From NCBI GenBank assembly GCA_016342685.1, contig JAEINU010000004.1, positions 372,001 to 436,000 on the forward strand: a stretch of DNA of 64,000 bases, given 5' to 3'. Position 1 is the stretch's first letter. Every line of letters starts with the position of its first letter. The notes under the pieces are model-generated. The model saw only the letters and a list, made by a program, of their open reading frames with translations, was not told the origin of the DNA and ran no database searches. Shown here piece after piece: positions 45,701 to 54,228 of the stretch. The DNA comes from Bacteroidales bacterium. GTDB lineage: Bacteria > Bacteroidota > Bacteroidia > Bacteroidales > UBA12077. A program made the translations under genes and the position numbers.

Positions 45701-47582
45701 CTTGTGTATATGGAAAATTATTAATTGTGGGATCAGCCATAGTTGTAAATCTCCATACAGGACAATCTTCGGCATCTACACCGTTGTTGTAAGGAATTAC
45801 TTTCCAAATATAATTAGTTGCAAAATCTAATGCATGAACCATGTATTCTGTATCTGTTCCAACATTCACATTATCTAAAACTGCAATAGGGTTTTCACTT
45901 GTTCCAAGACAAATTTTATAACCATCGGCACAAAGTGATTCATTCCAACTTAACTTAATCATGTTATTTAATCCTTGAGCTTGGTCAATTGGAGTAGGAT
46001 TTGATGCAGGATACGGAGTTGCTGGAACCAACATTTCAGGACCCGAAACATTATCTACAAACACATAATTTTTGCCAAAGAATCCAATAAACTTTTCACC
46101 TACAATAGAACTTAAATCAACTGTAATTTTGGTATAATCATCGGTAAGAGTAATATCTTGCAGATCGCTCCAAGTACTGTTGTCGGTAGAGTATTTTAAA
46201 GATAGAGTTCCGTTTGATGAACTTGAGTTGTGAGCATAAAAACTAATTTCGTCGCCATCTTTAATATTAAGTTTTGGAGTTGTCAGTGAACCACCATCAG
46301 GACCAGCATATGCGTAAAAACCACCTTCATATGCCGATGATGCAATGTAACCACGATGCCATCCGTTGTAACCATCGTCTTTTACTGTCCATCCTAAAGG
46401 AGGGAATTCCTCGGCTTCAAAATCTTCAAATAATACATCGGGAACATAAGTTGAACCACTTACATTAATTGTGTTTGTTCCGTTGTATTCGCCTGTAATA
46501 TTTACAGTAATAGTTTCATTAAAAACACCTTCTGTTTCAGGATTAAATGTAAGCTCAACATCTTCTTTAGCCCCTGCAATAATAGTAAGGAGGCTTACGG
46601 TACATGAAAATGGAGCATTTATATCTATGCTGGAAACATTTAAGTCGGCGTTGCCAATATTTTCGATACTCAATATTGCTTTACTGTTCGAACCAAGGAT
46701 TACAGGATCAAAATCGGTAGTAGTTAAACTAATTGTAGGTTTTTTTGCTAAAGCCATTGCGTTAAGCTCAATGGTATTTGTTCCATCGAATTCTCCATCG
46801 ATTGTAAGGCTTAGCATTTTGGTTGCTGCACCGGCAATTGTTGGAGAAAAAGTAATTTCTACATCTTGTTGTGAGGCTTGTGCAATTGTTAAAGTTTTTG
46901 TTACAATAGAAAAAGGAGCATCTACTAAAATATCAGTTATGTTTAAGGCTGCATTACCAGTATTTTTAATTGTTAGATTTGCTTTAGTGCTTGATCCAAC
47001 TATTGTGTTTTCAAATACAGGAGTTGTTAATTCAACTTCAGGTTTTTTTACTATAGCTAATGCAGGGGCTGAAACATTGTCTATTCCTCCAAAGTTTACA
47101 GGTCCCCATTCATTTGAAATGTTGAAAACTATAAACACTTCTTGACCTATATAGGCGGTTAAATCTAAAGGTGTCGTAGTCCAACTGTAATCACCCAAAT
47201 AATCATCAAAGATTGGTGTTTCCGAATCATAATTATTATCTGAAGGAATTGTGTTTACAACGTAAACTTTCAATTCGGTATAATCCCCATCATAATCATA
47301 TGTCATTTGGTCGAACGAAAGTGTTTTGTTGCTTGCTGTAACACTCAATTTAGGAGTTATCAAGAAATCGTTTCCTAGATTATTCCCGCCGGCGTATTTA
47401 GTTCTGCCATCGAGTTCTGGTGCAGGAGAAACAAATGAGCCATCGCCATCTATATCTCGTATTTCCCAACCTTCTGGAATACCAGATGAGAAATCTTCGG
47501 TAAGTTGTCCAAACGAAAAGTTTGTAACAAAGAGTAATAAAAATAGGAATAGATAATTCCGTGCAAAGTCAATTTTTTTCAT
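42720..47582 (-). CDS. Giant secreted choice-of-anchor-J protein with T9SS sorting domain
   Basis: 1620 residues. Signal peptide to about residue 26 (FVTNFSFGQ). Repeated choice-of-anchor-J (MAM-like) modules recur, e.g. near 30-170, 385-520, 625-790, 905-1075 and 1275-1440, recognisable by GWEIRDIDGD/GWTVKDDGYN-type openings and FVDN/FIDDI endings. Two HYDIN/SPD-2-like Ig repeats lie at about 180-380 (LTIKNTGNAALNITDI), putative Ig-fold repeats at about 1085-1265 (PAWLTLTDNEDGTASLSGKP), and an Fn3 module before the C-terminal sorting domain (MIYPNPSNGQFTIKT). No catalytic residues are recognised; adhesion or glycan binding is likely. It precedes the C25 protease gene by about 120 bases on the same strand. 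Confidence 0.9.
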   Translation of the reverse strand: MKKIDFARNYLFLFLLLFVTNFSFGQLTEDFSSGIPEGWEIRDIDGDGSFVSPAPELDGRTKYAGGNNLGNDFLITPKLSVTASNKTLSFDQMTYDYDGDYTELKVYVVNTIPSDNNYDSETPIFDDYLGDYSWTTTPLDLTAYIGQEVFIVFNISNEWGPVNFGGIDNVSAPALAIVKKPEVELTTPVFENTIVGSSTKANLTIKNTGNAALNITDILVDAPFSIVTKTLTIAQASQQDVEITFSPTIAGAATKMLSLTIDGEFDGTNTIELNAMALAKKPTISLTTTDFDPVILGSNSKAILSIENIGNADLNVSSIDINAPFSCTVSLLTIIAGAKEDVELTFNPETEGVFNETITVNITGEYNGTNTINVSGSTYVPDVLFEDFEAEEFPPLGWTVKDDGYNGWHRGYIASSAYEGGFYAYAGPDGGSLTTPKLNIKDGDEISFYAHNSSSSNGTLSLKYSTDNSTWSDLQDITLTDDYTKITVDLSSIVGEKFIGFFGKNYVFVDNVSGPEMLVPATPYPASNPTPIDQAQGLNNMIKLSWNESLCADGYKICLGTSENPIAVLDNVNVGTDTEYMVHALDFATNYIWKVIPYNNGVDAEDCPVWRFTTMADPTINNFPYTQGFEKDEQNPGWIVNNWFSGAEAYMGDLSARTTPNTTDAVLMTAPINLPSDFCIHFYWKNDDIDAPEKNSKVAEHDTSYFEVSTDFGKTWTTLRTLSPEKAMTEYQREIVNLSDYAGDNVYLRWHYVSDGNVQKAYGVGLDAISIQARPTTPVAEINNTAWEAGVVDFGQTASSENIFEIINIGVGTLEITSANLSSGEFSTSFVKEDVALLENETYTFSFDYNPTDAGSDTDKFTIICSSGETFKIDLTGKAHSEDFTLWDIEEMEDFATTPIPWRTINADKLPTWGWSDFDFPHEGDSLAFIVFNPKAVSAEGFTPHSKNKFLASIAARGSTADPVSNNDWLISPHGNLGENPEFSFWAKSSTDQSGLLEKFNVAVSTTGYQPSDFKIISGTTNPIEAPASEWTKYNFDLSEFKGENVYVAIQCVSFNNFIFMVDDLCLYDFSEINDAPNFISTALLEASENRDYLYNIKVNDDNFDKLTITSESTPAWLTLTDNEDGTASLSGKPLTEHVGTHNVKLTASDGKENAEQTFTISVSAFANTAPEFTSEEITSARRGIAYLYDISVKDADEDNVTIGFNNTLPSWLNLTANGEDTETLSGTPTEAGDFDIELTVSDGFETTIQKFTITVSNPLYDTPKNLTANIVNDNNVELNWKNPTGIKLMEDFEGTWPPANWEIKRNTNIDGSDLQTVGNDDDSWFSANENSFGTTAHPEIIYNGKNSAGVNYSAKDFNWLITPEINIENEDELRFWLYYVNGDYEGTYYFTKFHVLVEDNGSWNEILFLTEGDDVNNYEKEIVLDLSEYANKSVKIAFVYEFNNSFALFIDDIRIAKKTNEEGYGSHTGYKVYRNDEEIAQISDILTSSYLDETSLEDGDYTYYVTATYSNPDGESEASNKEEITINTNGISDKDFENSLMIYPNPSNGQFTIKTDAQISGDVIVNLYDLSGKLVYSNTFNSNNIQFNERIRIDNAKHGMYNLQLINNKKIYNQKLLIQ

Positions 47583-47811
47583 AGATCAATTTTTATGGAT
47601 TAGAATTTTTTGCGTTTAATTAGAGTAAAATAGTTCTACAAAAGTTGGAATATCTTTGTATAATTAAAAATTAAAGGTGTTTGGATTCAAGAATCGGAAC
47701 ATCCATCCTTTTATATGAAAAAAGTGGGTGCTTTAAGGCTTTGAGAAGAAAATGAAAGCTTATAGGAATTCTTTTCTAATAAATATTGAGAGAATAAATA
47801 AGAATTGATTC

Positions 47812-49866
47812 TTATAATTGATTTTGACTTAAAACTGATTTTTGATAAAACGAAGGTGTAATACCAGTAATTTTTTTAAAGGAAATATTAAATGCTGATT
47901 TAGAATTAAAGCCAACACTAGTTGCAATTCCTTCAATGGTCAGTTTTTTATATTCGCTGTCGGATAATAATTGTCTAGCTTCTTTTATTCGATATTCGTT
48001 TATGAAATTACTTACATTCTGATCATATTTTTCATTTATTATTTGCGAGATGTATTTTTTATTTGAATTTAAATGATTTGCTATTTTTTCAAGATTTATA
48101 TCCGTATCTAGAAAAAGTTTTTTATTCTCCATTAAATCAATAATACCATTAAGTAATTCTTGTTTTTGATTTTCAGAAATAGGAGAGTTGGAGTATTTAT
48201 TATTTGTTTCTATCCTATTCTCGTCTGATAAAGCCAGTAAATTATTAATGTCAGAAGAAAGATTTTTGCATTCTGTAATTATATTTTTTCTATGTTCTTG
48301 TTCAATTTCTTCTTGTGTTTTTTTATCGGATAAGGTTTCTACTTTAACGATAATATTTTCCACCTTATTATTAAGTTTTCTATGAAGGCTTACTAAAGAG
48401 GATCTTTCTTCTTTTGCAAAATTCTCCGATTGCTTTTTAACTATACTAAGTGCTTTTTCCGATTTTGCAATTTCAACATTTCTTGCAACCAAATCATTAT
48501 AAGCAATTTTTCTTTTAGTGCTATGTACAAATGTTAAGATTAACAGAAATAGAATGATAAAAAAGCCAGTACCTAATAAAATAAGTTCTTTCTTTTGTGT
48601 TCTAAGCTTGATTTTATCAAGCTTATTTTCAGTGTTTAATAGGTTAATTTCCTGTTCCTTTTTTTCTGTTTCGTATAGAATTTTTAATTCGTGAATTTGC
48701 TTATGCTTTTCCTTATTGAATACAGAATCTTTTTCTGTCACGTATTTTTTATAATAATCAAGGGCTTTTTTGTTATCGTCTAGTATAGAGTATGCATTAC
48801 TAAATGATTTATAGTTATAGACCAAAGTTCGTTTATAATTCCCCTGTTCTGCAATTTTCGTACTTTTTTCTAAATACTTAAGAGCCTCTTTTATATTGTT
48901 GTTGTGTAAATATATTGTGCCAATATTGCTATAGCCAATTGCTAATTGTTCCTTATCGGCATGTTTTTCATTTATTACCAATGCTTCTTTATAATATCTA
49001 AACGCTAGTTTAAGCTTGCCTTGCTTATGATAAATCAGACCAATATTATTTAATGATTTTGCTATTCCAGAATTATTATTTAGTTTCTTTTCAATTTCCA
49101 AAGATTTTAAAATATAACCTAGGGCTTCTTCATATTGCTTCGTAGCAATGTAAATTAATCCTATATTGTTTAAAGCGTATGATATTTTTATTTCTAACTC
49201 TAATTCTTGATATATTTCCAAGGATTTTATATTGTATTCCAGAGCATGATCAAAATTCCCCCATCTATAATATATATAAGCAATGTTATTGTAACAATTT
49301 GCCATTCCCGATTTATCGTCGGAGCTCTCTTTTATTTCTAAAGATTTTTGAAAGTATTTTAAGGATTTCTCGTATTTTTCCCAATTAGAATAGATTAAAC
49401 CGATGTGATTTAAAGTTTTTGAGATGTCTTTAACGCTGTCCAGTTTCTGATATATATGGAGTGATTTTTCGTAATTTTCAAGTGCTTTGTTCGAATTCCC
49501 AGATTTATTATACACATTAGCAAGTAAATTATAGTTTTCGGCAATTCGTGTTTCGTTGTTTAATTCTTTTTCTATGGTGATGCTTTTTAATAAATGCTCA
49601 AGAGCTTTTTCATATTGACCTTTTTCTGAACATATTTTACCAAGCTTTGATAAAGTTATGGCTAAATCCTTTTTGTTGTTTGTTTGTAGTGAAGAATCTA
49701 AAATAGCTATGTAATCTCCAAATTCTGGATTTGTATCCTTTAATTCATAATTGGCAGTGTCATAAATAAAACCACCATTTACATTCGAAGCGGATGTGTT
49801 TATAGATGAATAAATAATTATTAAAAATGAGATTATAAGTTTGAGATAACTCTTAGGTAAATCCAT
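47812..49866 (-). CDS. Membrane-anchored TPR protein with AraC-type DNA-binding domain
   Basis: 684 residues. An N-terminal hydrophobic segment (about 8-25) is followed by roughly eight regular TPRs (about 80-400, of the type ALEHLLKSITIEKELNN and YNNIAYIYYRWGNFDHAL), a membrane helix near 430-452, a coiled coil and a C-terminal AraC/XylS helix-turn-helix pair (about 575-680, ANHLNSNKKYISQIINEKY and IATSVGFNSKSAFNISFKKITGITPSFY). This layout puts the TPRs outside and the DNA-binding part in the cytoplasm, a one-component sensor type common in Bacteroidota. Next to the T9SS cargo genes it might control them, but that is only positional. Confidence 0.92.
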   Translation of the reverse strand: MDLPKSYLKLIISFLIIIYSSINTSASNVNGGFIYDTANYELKDTNPEFGDYIAILDSSLQTNNKKDLAITLSKLGKICSEKGQYEKALEHLLKSITIEKELNNETRIAENYNLLANVYNKSGNSNKALENYEKSLHIYQKLDSVKDISKTLNHIGLIYSNWEKYEKSLKYFQKSLEIKESSDDKSGMANCYNNIAYIYYRWGNFDHALEYNIKSLEIYQELELEIKISYALNNIGLIYIATKQYEEALGYILKSLEIEKKLNNNSGIAKSLNNIGLIYHKQGKLKLAFRYYKEALVINEKHADKEQLAIGYSNIGTIYLHNNNIKEALKYLEKSTKIAEQGNYKRTLVYNYKSFSNAYSILDDNKKALDYYKKYVTEKDSVFNKEKHKQIHELKILYETEKKEQEINLLNTENKLDKIKLRTQKKELILLGTGFFIILFLLILTFVHSTKRKIAYNDLVARNVEIAKSEKALSIVKKQSENFAKEERSSLVSLHRKLNNKVENIIVKVETLSDKKTQEEIEQEHRKNIITECKNLSSDINNLLALSDENRIETNNKYSNSPISENQKQELLNGIIDLMENKKLFLDTDINLEKIANHLNSNKKYISQIINEKYDQNVSNFINEYRIKEARQLLSDSEYKKLTIEGIATSVGFNSKSAFNISFKKITGITPSFYQKSVLSQNQL

Positions 49867-50186
49867 AGTTTAATAAAGAAATAAGTTTATTTGAAAAGAT
49901 GCGTTTAAGCGCAATAAAATAAGCCATTTTATTTGTAAGATACAAAGAATGATTGAACATTAATTAAGATTAGAAATGAATAGAATCTTGTAATTTAATT
50001 ATGTATTTGTAATATTTTATTTATGAAATCCAGAAAGAGAATAGTTGTTTTGATTAGTTTAACATTGCTTTTAATTTCTCTCGTTTTTACACAAAAATGT
50101 ATTCAGGAGTTGGTCACGAATTGGTATACAATAAAAAAAGGACTTTCATTATTAAAAGTCCTTTTCTTATTGTTAATATCTTCTTT
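49867..50186. other. 320-base intergenic region
   Basis: Holds the upstream region of the TPR-AraC gene and, at 50136-50165, the terminator of the CDGSH operon. An open frame from 50023 on the plus strand runs through the terminator and into the CDGSH gene and is not considered real. Confidence 0.6.
50136..50165 (-). terminator. Terminator of the cupin-pirin-CDGSH operon
   Basis: Eleven-bp stem AAAAGGACTTT / AAAGTCCTTTT followed on the minus strand by a T run, 21 bases past the stop at 50187. Confidence 0.85.
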
Positions 50187-50609
50187 CTACTCTTTAAAAC
50201 CATTTGTATTATGTGTTCCATCGCAAAAGGGTTTGTTTTTTGATCCGCCACAGCGACATAAAGCTACGGTATTTTCGCACGGGATTGCTTCTCCTTTGCT
50301 ATTTTTCAGTTCAATTTTTCCATTCACCAAAATAGGTCCGTTTTCCATTAAATCAACTTTTACATTACTCATATTTTGTTCTCCTTTTTGTTTTTTAGTA
50401 TTCATATAAAATGATAATGCTCCTGAAGGACACTTCCTAACTTGATTAATTATTTTATCAGAAGTAGAACCATCTGCATTAATCCAAGGTCGCTTATTCA
50501 TGTCGAAAACTTCTGGAAGCCCTTTTATACAATTGGTAGAATGTATACACAAATTGGGTTTCCAAACAATGGTAACTTCTCCGTTACTATATTCTTTTGT
50601 TTTACTCAT
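50187..50609 (-). CDS. Divergent 4Fe-4S and CDGSH iron-sulfur protein
   Basis: 140 residues. The N-terminal half (about 5-70) resembles a divergent ferredoxin-like mono-cluster domain (Fer4_19 type) with Cys21, Cys27 and Cys60 in LCIHSTNCIKG and KCPSGALSFY. The C-terminal half contains the CDGSH motif CRCGGSKNKPFCDGTH, whose Cys118, Cys120, Cys129 and His133 would hold a 2Fe-2S cluster. Such proteins act in electron transfer or cluster traffic; the partner is unknown. Last gene of a three-gene operon with pirin and a cupin, 11 bases after the pirin stop. Confidence 0.9.
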   Translation of the reverse strand: MSKTKEYSNGEVTIVWKPNLCIHSTNCIKGLPEVFDMNKRPWINADGSTSDKIINQVRKCPSGALSFYMNTKKQKGEQNMSNVKVDLMENGPILVNGKIELKNSKGEAIPCENTVALCRCGGSKNKPFCDGTHNTNGFKE

Positions 50610-50620
50610 GATATGCAGGT

Positions 50621-51337
50621 TTAATTAATGTTCATTGGAACTTCCATAATAAGTATCTTAGAATCTGTTAAAGTTTTAATTTTTACATTATTTGTTTCTG
50701 ATATTCCAATTCCATCGCGTTTTTCCAGAATCGATTCTTCAACCTCCAGACTTCCCTCTATAATAAAAATATATACACCATGATTTTCACCATTTAATAT
50801 GTAATCGATAGATTTTCCCTTTCTAAGATTCCCCATTTGAAACCAAGCCTCCTGATGAATCCAGGATCCTGCATCTTTTTTGTTTGGAGATAATATTTGA
50901 AATAATTTATTCTCTGTTTCAATATTTTTAATAGAGATTTGATCGTAGCGTGGCGCAACATTTTTTTCATTTGGGAATACCCAAATTTGTAAAACTTTTA
51001 CTTCCTTATCGGAGTTTTTATTATACTCACTATGTTGGATTCCCGATCCTGCACTCATAGCTTGAATTTCTCCCTCAGAAATTACACCAGAATTTCCCAT
51101 ACTATCCTTATGTTCGAGATCTCCATATAGAGGAATAGTAATAATCTCCATGTTATCATGAGGGTGTGTGCCGAAACCCTTTCCTGCAGCAATTGTATCG
51201 TCGTTTAAAACGCGTAGTGCGCCAAAATGAACTCTTTCAGGATTGTAGTAATCGGCAAAACTAAATGTATGATTAACTTTTAACCAATCATGATCGGCTT
51301 TTCCCCTCGAATCAGCTTTGTGAATTACTTTTTTCAT
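50621..51337 (-). CDS. Pirin family bicupin protein
   Basis: 238 residues. The pirin signature is clear: HTFSFADYYNPERVHFGALRVLND, then GFGTHPHDNMEIITIPLYGDLEHKDSMGN with the His and Glu metal ligands, and QAMSAGSGIQHSEYN. Bacterial pirins of this size (YhhW-like) bind Fe or other metals; some have quercetinase activity. The biological substrate is not visible. It follows the small cupin gene by 14 bases and precedes the CDGSH gene by 11, so the three are co-transcribed. Confidence 0.93.
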   Translation of the reverse strand: MKKVIHKADSRGKADHDWLKVNHTFSFADYYNPERVHFGALRVLNDDTIAAGKGFGTHPHDNMEIITIPLYGDLEHKDSMGNSGVISEGEIQAMSAGSGIQHSEYNKNSDKEVKVLQIWVFPNEKNVAPRYDQISIKNIETENKLFQILSPNKKDAGSWIHQEAWFQMGNLRKGKSIDYILNGENHGVYIFIIEGSLEVEESILEKRDGIGISETNNVKIKTLTDSKILIMEVPMNIN

Positions 51338-51351
51338 TTAATTGCAAATAA

Positions 51352-51678
51352 TTATTCCTTTATCATTGTTAAAAGCATTTTAAAACTTGAAGTTGCTTGC
51401 ACGGCATGAACGATATTTGCTGGCATAATTATAGAATTTCCTTGAGAAACTTCGTGAGGCTTTCGGTCAATAAGTACTAAAGCTGATCCTTCTAAAACCT
51501 GAATTAGAGCATCGAAAGGAGCAGAGTGTTCACTTAACTCTTGTCCTTTATCAAAGGCGAAAAGGGTAACATTTCCAATTGGCTTTTGTATTATTTTTTT
51601 ACTTACGATTCCATCTGTTGAATAATCAACTTTTTTTGCAAAATCAAAAACTTCCGAATGTGTAACTTTATCTTCCAT
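51352..51678 (-). CDS. Single-domain cupin protein
   Basis: 108 residues, one cupin barrel. Motif-like parts are LFAFDKGQELSEHSAPFDALIQVLEG and PANIVHAVQATSSFKMLL. The usual metal-binding HxH is reduced (SEHSAPFD), but the later His is present. Such small cupins bind metal or small ligands. First gene of the cupin-pirin-CDGSH operon; the operon's function is undetermined and might be redox- or aromatic-compound-related. Confidence 0.88.
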   Translation of the reverse strand: MEDKVTHSEVFDFAKKVDYSTDGIVSKKIIQKPIGNVTLFAFDKGQELSEHSAPFDALIQVLEGSALVLIDRKPHEVSQGNSIIMPANIVHAVQATSSFKMLLTMIKE

Positions 51679-51796
51679 AAAATTTGTTTTATACGTTTTA
51701 AAGCACCAAAATCGGCGCTAATTAGTCATAAAACAAATTGGAAGGATAAATGTTTATAATCCGATGGAATCTTAGAATTAAGGTTTTGCTTGAAAA

Positions 51797-54130
51797 TTAT
51801 AGATTTTTCTTTAAGGAAAAGAAGAAGGTTGTTCCAACACCTTCGGCACTTTCAACCCAGATTTCTTCTCCCATTTTTTCAATAAATTCTTTGCATATAA
51901 TTAATCCAAGACCTGTTCCAGATTCATTTTCAGTACCGCGACTGTTTTTAGAATTGTCTAGTTTAAATAGGTTTTGAAGATTCTCTTTTTTGATACCAAC
52001 TCCGTTATCTTTAATCGAGAAAAATATTTTATTATTTTTAACTTCAGATTTTAGTTCAATTATTCCTTGGGGATTAGTAAATTTAATGGAATTGGCTGTT
52101 ATATTCTGAATAATTGTATTGATCATAGACTTGTCGCCATAAACCTCATGACTTTTATTTACATTGTTTAAAATCTGAATGTTTTTTTTAATGGCTTGCG
52201 GGTTTAAAATGTTTAATATTTCATTAACAATTTCATTTAGATTAAAATTTTCGTTGGCTACCTCAATAATACCAGATTGGGATCGTGCCCAGTTTAACAA
52301 GTTCATTAGAAGCCGATGCATTCCTTGCGACGATTTATGAATTTGATCGATGTATTTTAGTTGCTTTTCATCTGAAAGAGTATCGTATTTATTTAATAAG
52401 ATTTCTGAAAAACCAATAATTGTATTAAATGGTCCGTGCAAATCGTGAGAGATAAGAGAGAAAAACTTATCTTTTGTTTCGTTTACATCTTTTAGTTTTT
52501 GCTGATTTTCTTTCAATTCCGAGATATCATAGCCCACAGCAATAAATTCTTCTGTTTCTGTTTTATAAGCAGCCCAATTTTGGGTTTTTATGCCATCTGT
52601 TGTATTTATTTCGAATTCGCGAAATTGACCATCAAATTTATTTAGTTGGGATTGTACGATCTCTTTATATCCAGTATTTGCAATAATGTCGATTAGATTT
52701 AATTTGTTGGAACTAAATTCGGGTATCAGATTGCAAAACGTTTTCATTTCTTTATTACTTAATCTGATGTTAAAATGATTGTCTAATATGTTAATAAGAA
52801 CCGGAACATTTTCAAAAAGGGTTCGGAATAGAATCTCATTCTCTTTAAGAAGTCGCTCAGCAACAATTTTATTATATATAATTCCATTTATACTATCAAT
52901 AGCATTTTTAATATTGTGTATTGAAAAGTCATTTTCATTTAGCAATTCTCCAGATTCAACTGCTTTTGTAAGTTTATTTGTAAATGATTCAAAATTGGTT
53001 TTTATTCTATGCGATATTCTTCTTGCAACAATAAACACAATGAGTATTATTGTAAGCAGTACGATTACCCCTGTTAGTACTCTTTTCCGAAGATGGCTAT
53101 AAAGAATACTTTTTTCCTTTTCTATTTCCTCATCAATTTCATCAATATAAATTCCTGCACCCACCATCCATTCCCATTCTGGGATACCTTTAATAAATGA
53201 CATTTTTGGAAGAACTTCGTCTGCATGTAGTTTTCTCCATGAATAGTGAATAAAATCACCCTCTGGATTCTCGACAGCTTTTCTCTCTTCCTGAATAACC
53301 TTAACCCCCTTAGGATCTTCGAGTTCCCAAACAGAAATAGGCTCTTCTATTATTTTGCCATCCATTAAAAGAGCCGTTCCATCATATGTATTTACAAATA
53401 CATAGCCATTTTTACCATATCGAATGCTACTTATTCTTTGCAATACTTGTTGTTGAAGATCTTTTTCGAAATTGTCGATGTATTCGCCACATCCGATATA
53501 CCAATCAAGAGGTTCAAAGTATTTAATGTACGAGTTTTTAGGATAAATCATACTTTGATCTGAGCCGGGTTTGGCCCAGTAGTCTGTTACAAAACCTTCA
53601 CCAGATTTTTTTATGATTTCAATTTCATCCTGAATAACAAAATTGCCTTTTTTGTCTTGAAGATTTATTAAATTTTCTCCTTCTAATTGAGGAGCAATAG
53701 GGAAAAGTTCCTCTGTGCCATCCATCGAAACTATAAAATAATAACCTCTATCATTAAAAAAGCGAATAGGCCTCAAGGCATCTTTAATTGTTTTTTTTAT
53801 TTTATCTTTTGACTGAGAATGAATGTTTTCAGAATAAATATTATTGCAAATATCCCATGCGGTATTTACCTTTTCAACAAGATTTTTTTGCATATTATCT
53901 TCAATAAACAATCTTGTCAAATTAATATAATCTATTGCTTTTACTGTTTCATTCTGAATAACTTCTTGTTGTTTTAGAATGAAACTTTCTCTATGTTTTT
54001 GAGATTCTTTTTCGAAATCTTTAATTTCAAGAATAGAATAAATAACACTTAATAGAACAACTGCAAGCACAGTAAATCCTGTGCTATATAATAAGAATAT
54101 ATTAGATATATTATGTCTAAAATTGATCAT
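51797..54130 (-). CDS. Double-Cache sensor histidine kinase
   Basis: 777 residues. Helix at about 12-32, then two single-Cache domains in the periplasm (RGYYFIVSMDGTEELFPIAP near 110-130 and NGYVFVNTYDGTALLMDG near 240-260, plus GIPEWEWMVGAGIYIDEID), a helix near 350-370, a PAS domain (about 435-555), HisKA with FFSLISHDLHGPFNTIIGF carrying the phospho-accepting His, and HATPase_c with DNGVGIKKENL and ESGTGLGLIICKEFI. Cache domains of this type often bind small organic acids or amino acids. No response regulator is adjacent. Confidence 0.93.
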   Translation of the reverse strand: MINFRHNISNIFLLYSTGFTVLAVVLLSVIYSILEIKDFEKESQKHRESFILKQQEVIQNETVKAIDYINLTRLFIEDNMQKNLVEKVNTAWDICNNIYSENIHSQSKDKIKKTIKDALRPIRFFNDRGYYFIVSMDGTEELFPIAPQLEGENLINLQDKKGNFVIQDEIEIIKKSGEGFVTDYWAKPGSDQSMIYPKNSYIKYFEPLDWYIGCGEYIDNFEKDLQQQVLQRISSIRYGKNGYVFVNTYDGTALLMDGKIIEEPISVWELEDPKGVKVIQEERKAVENPEGDFIHYSWRKLHADEVLPKMSFIKGIPEWEWMVGAGIYIDEIDEEIEKEKSILYSHLRKRVLTGVIVLLTIILIVFIVARRISHRIKTNFESFTNKLTKAVESGELLNENDFSIHNIKNAIDSINGIIYNKIVAERLLKENEILFRTLFENVPVLINILDNHFNIRLSNKEMKTFCNLIPEFSSNKLNLIDIIANTGYKEIVQSQLNKFDGQFREFEINTTDGIKTQNWAAYKTETEEFIAVGYDISELKENQQKLKDVNETKDKFFSLISHDLHGPFNTIIGFSEILLNKYDTLSDEKQLKYIDQIHKSSQGMHRLLMNLLNWARSQSGIIEVANENFNLNEIVNEILNILNPQAIKKNIQILNNVNKSHEVYGDKSMINTIIQNITANSIKFTNPQGIIELKSEVKNNKIFFSIKDNGVGIKKENLQNLFKLDNSKNSRGTENESGTGLGLIICKEFIEKMGEEIWVESAEGVGTTFFFSLKKNL

Positions 54131-54228
54131 AAATTAAGTTCACATGAATCTCTATTCAAATATGCAATGAACAAGGGCTTATTCATTTTCTTAATATACG
54201 TATGAGCACCCGTTTTGTTTATTCCGTT

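Noticed and set aside
46471-47145. A 224-codon open frame on the plus strand.
   Set aside because: It lies wholly antisense to the giant choice-of-anchor-J gene, whose frame is continuous with recognisable domains and a sorting signal.
50023-50409. Open reading frame on the plus strand starting with a hydrophobic, signal-like sequence.
   Set aside because: It runs through the clear terminator at 50136-50165 and then antisense through the CDGSH gene; the later residues look like a translated complement, not a protein.
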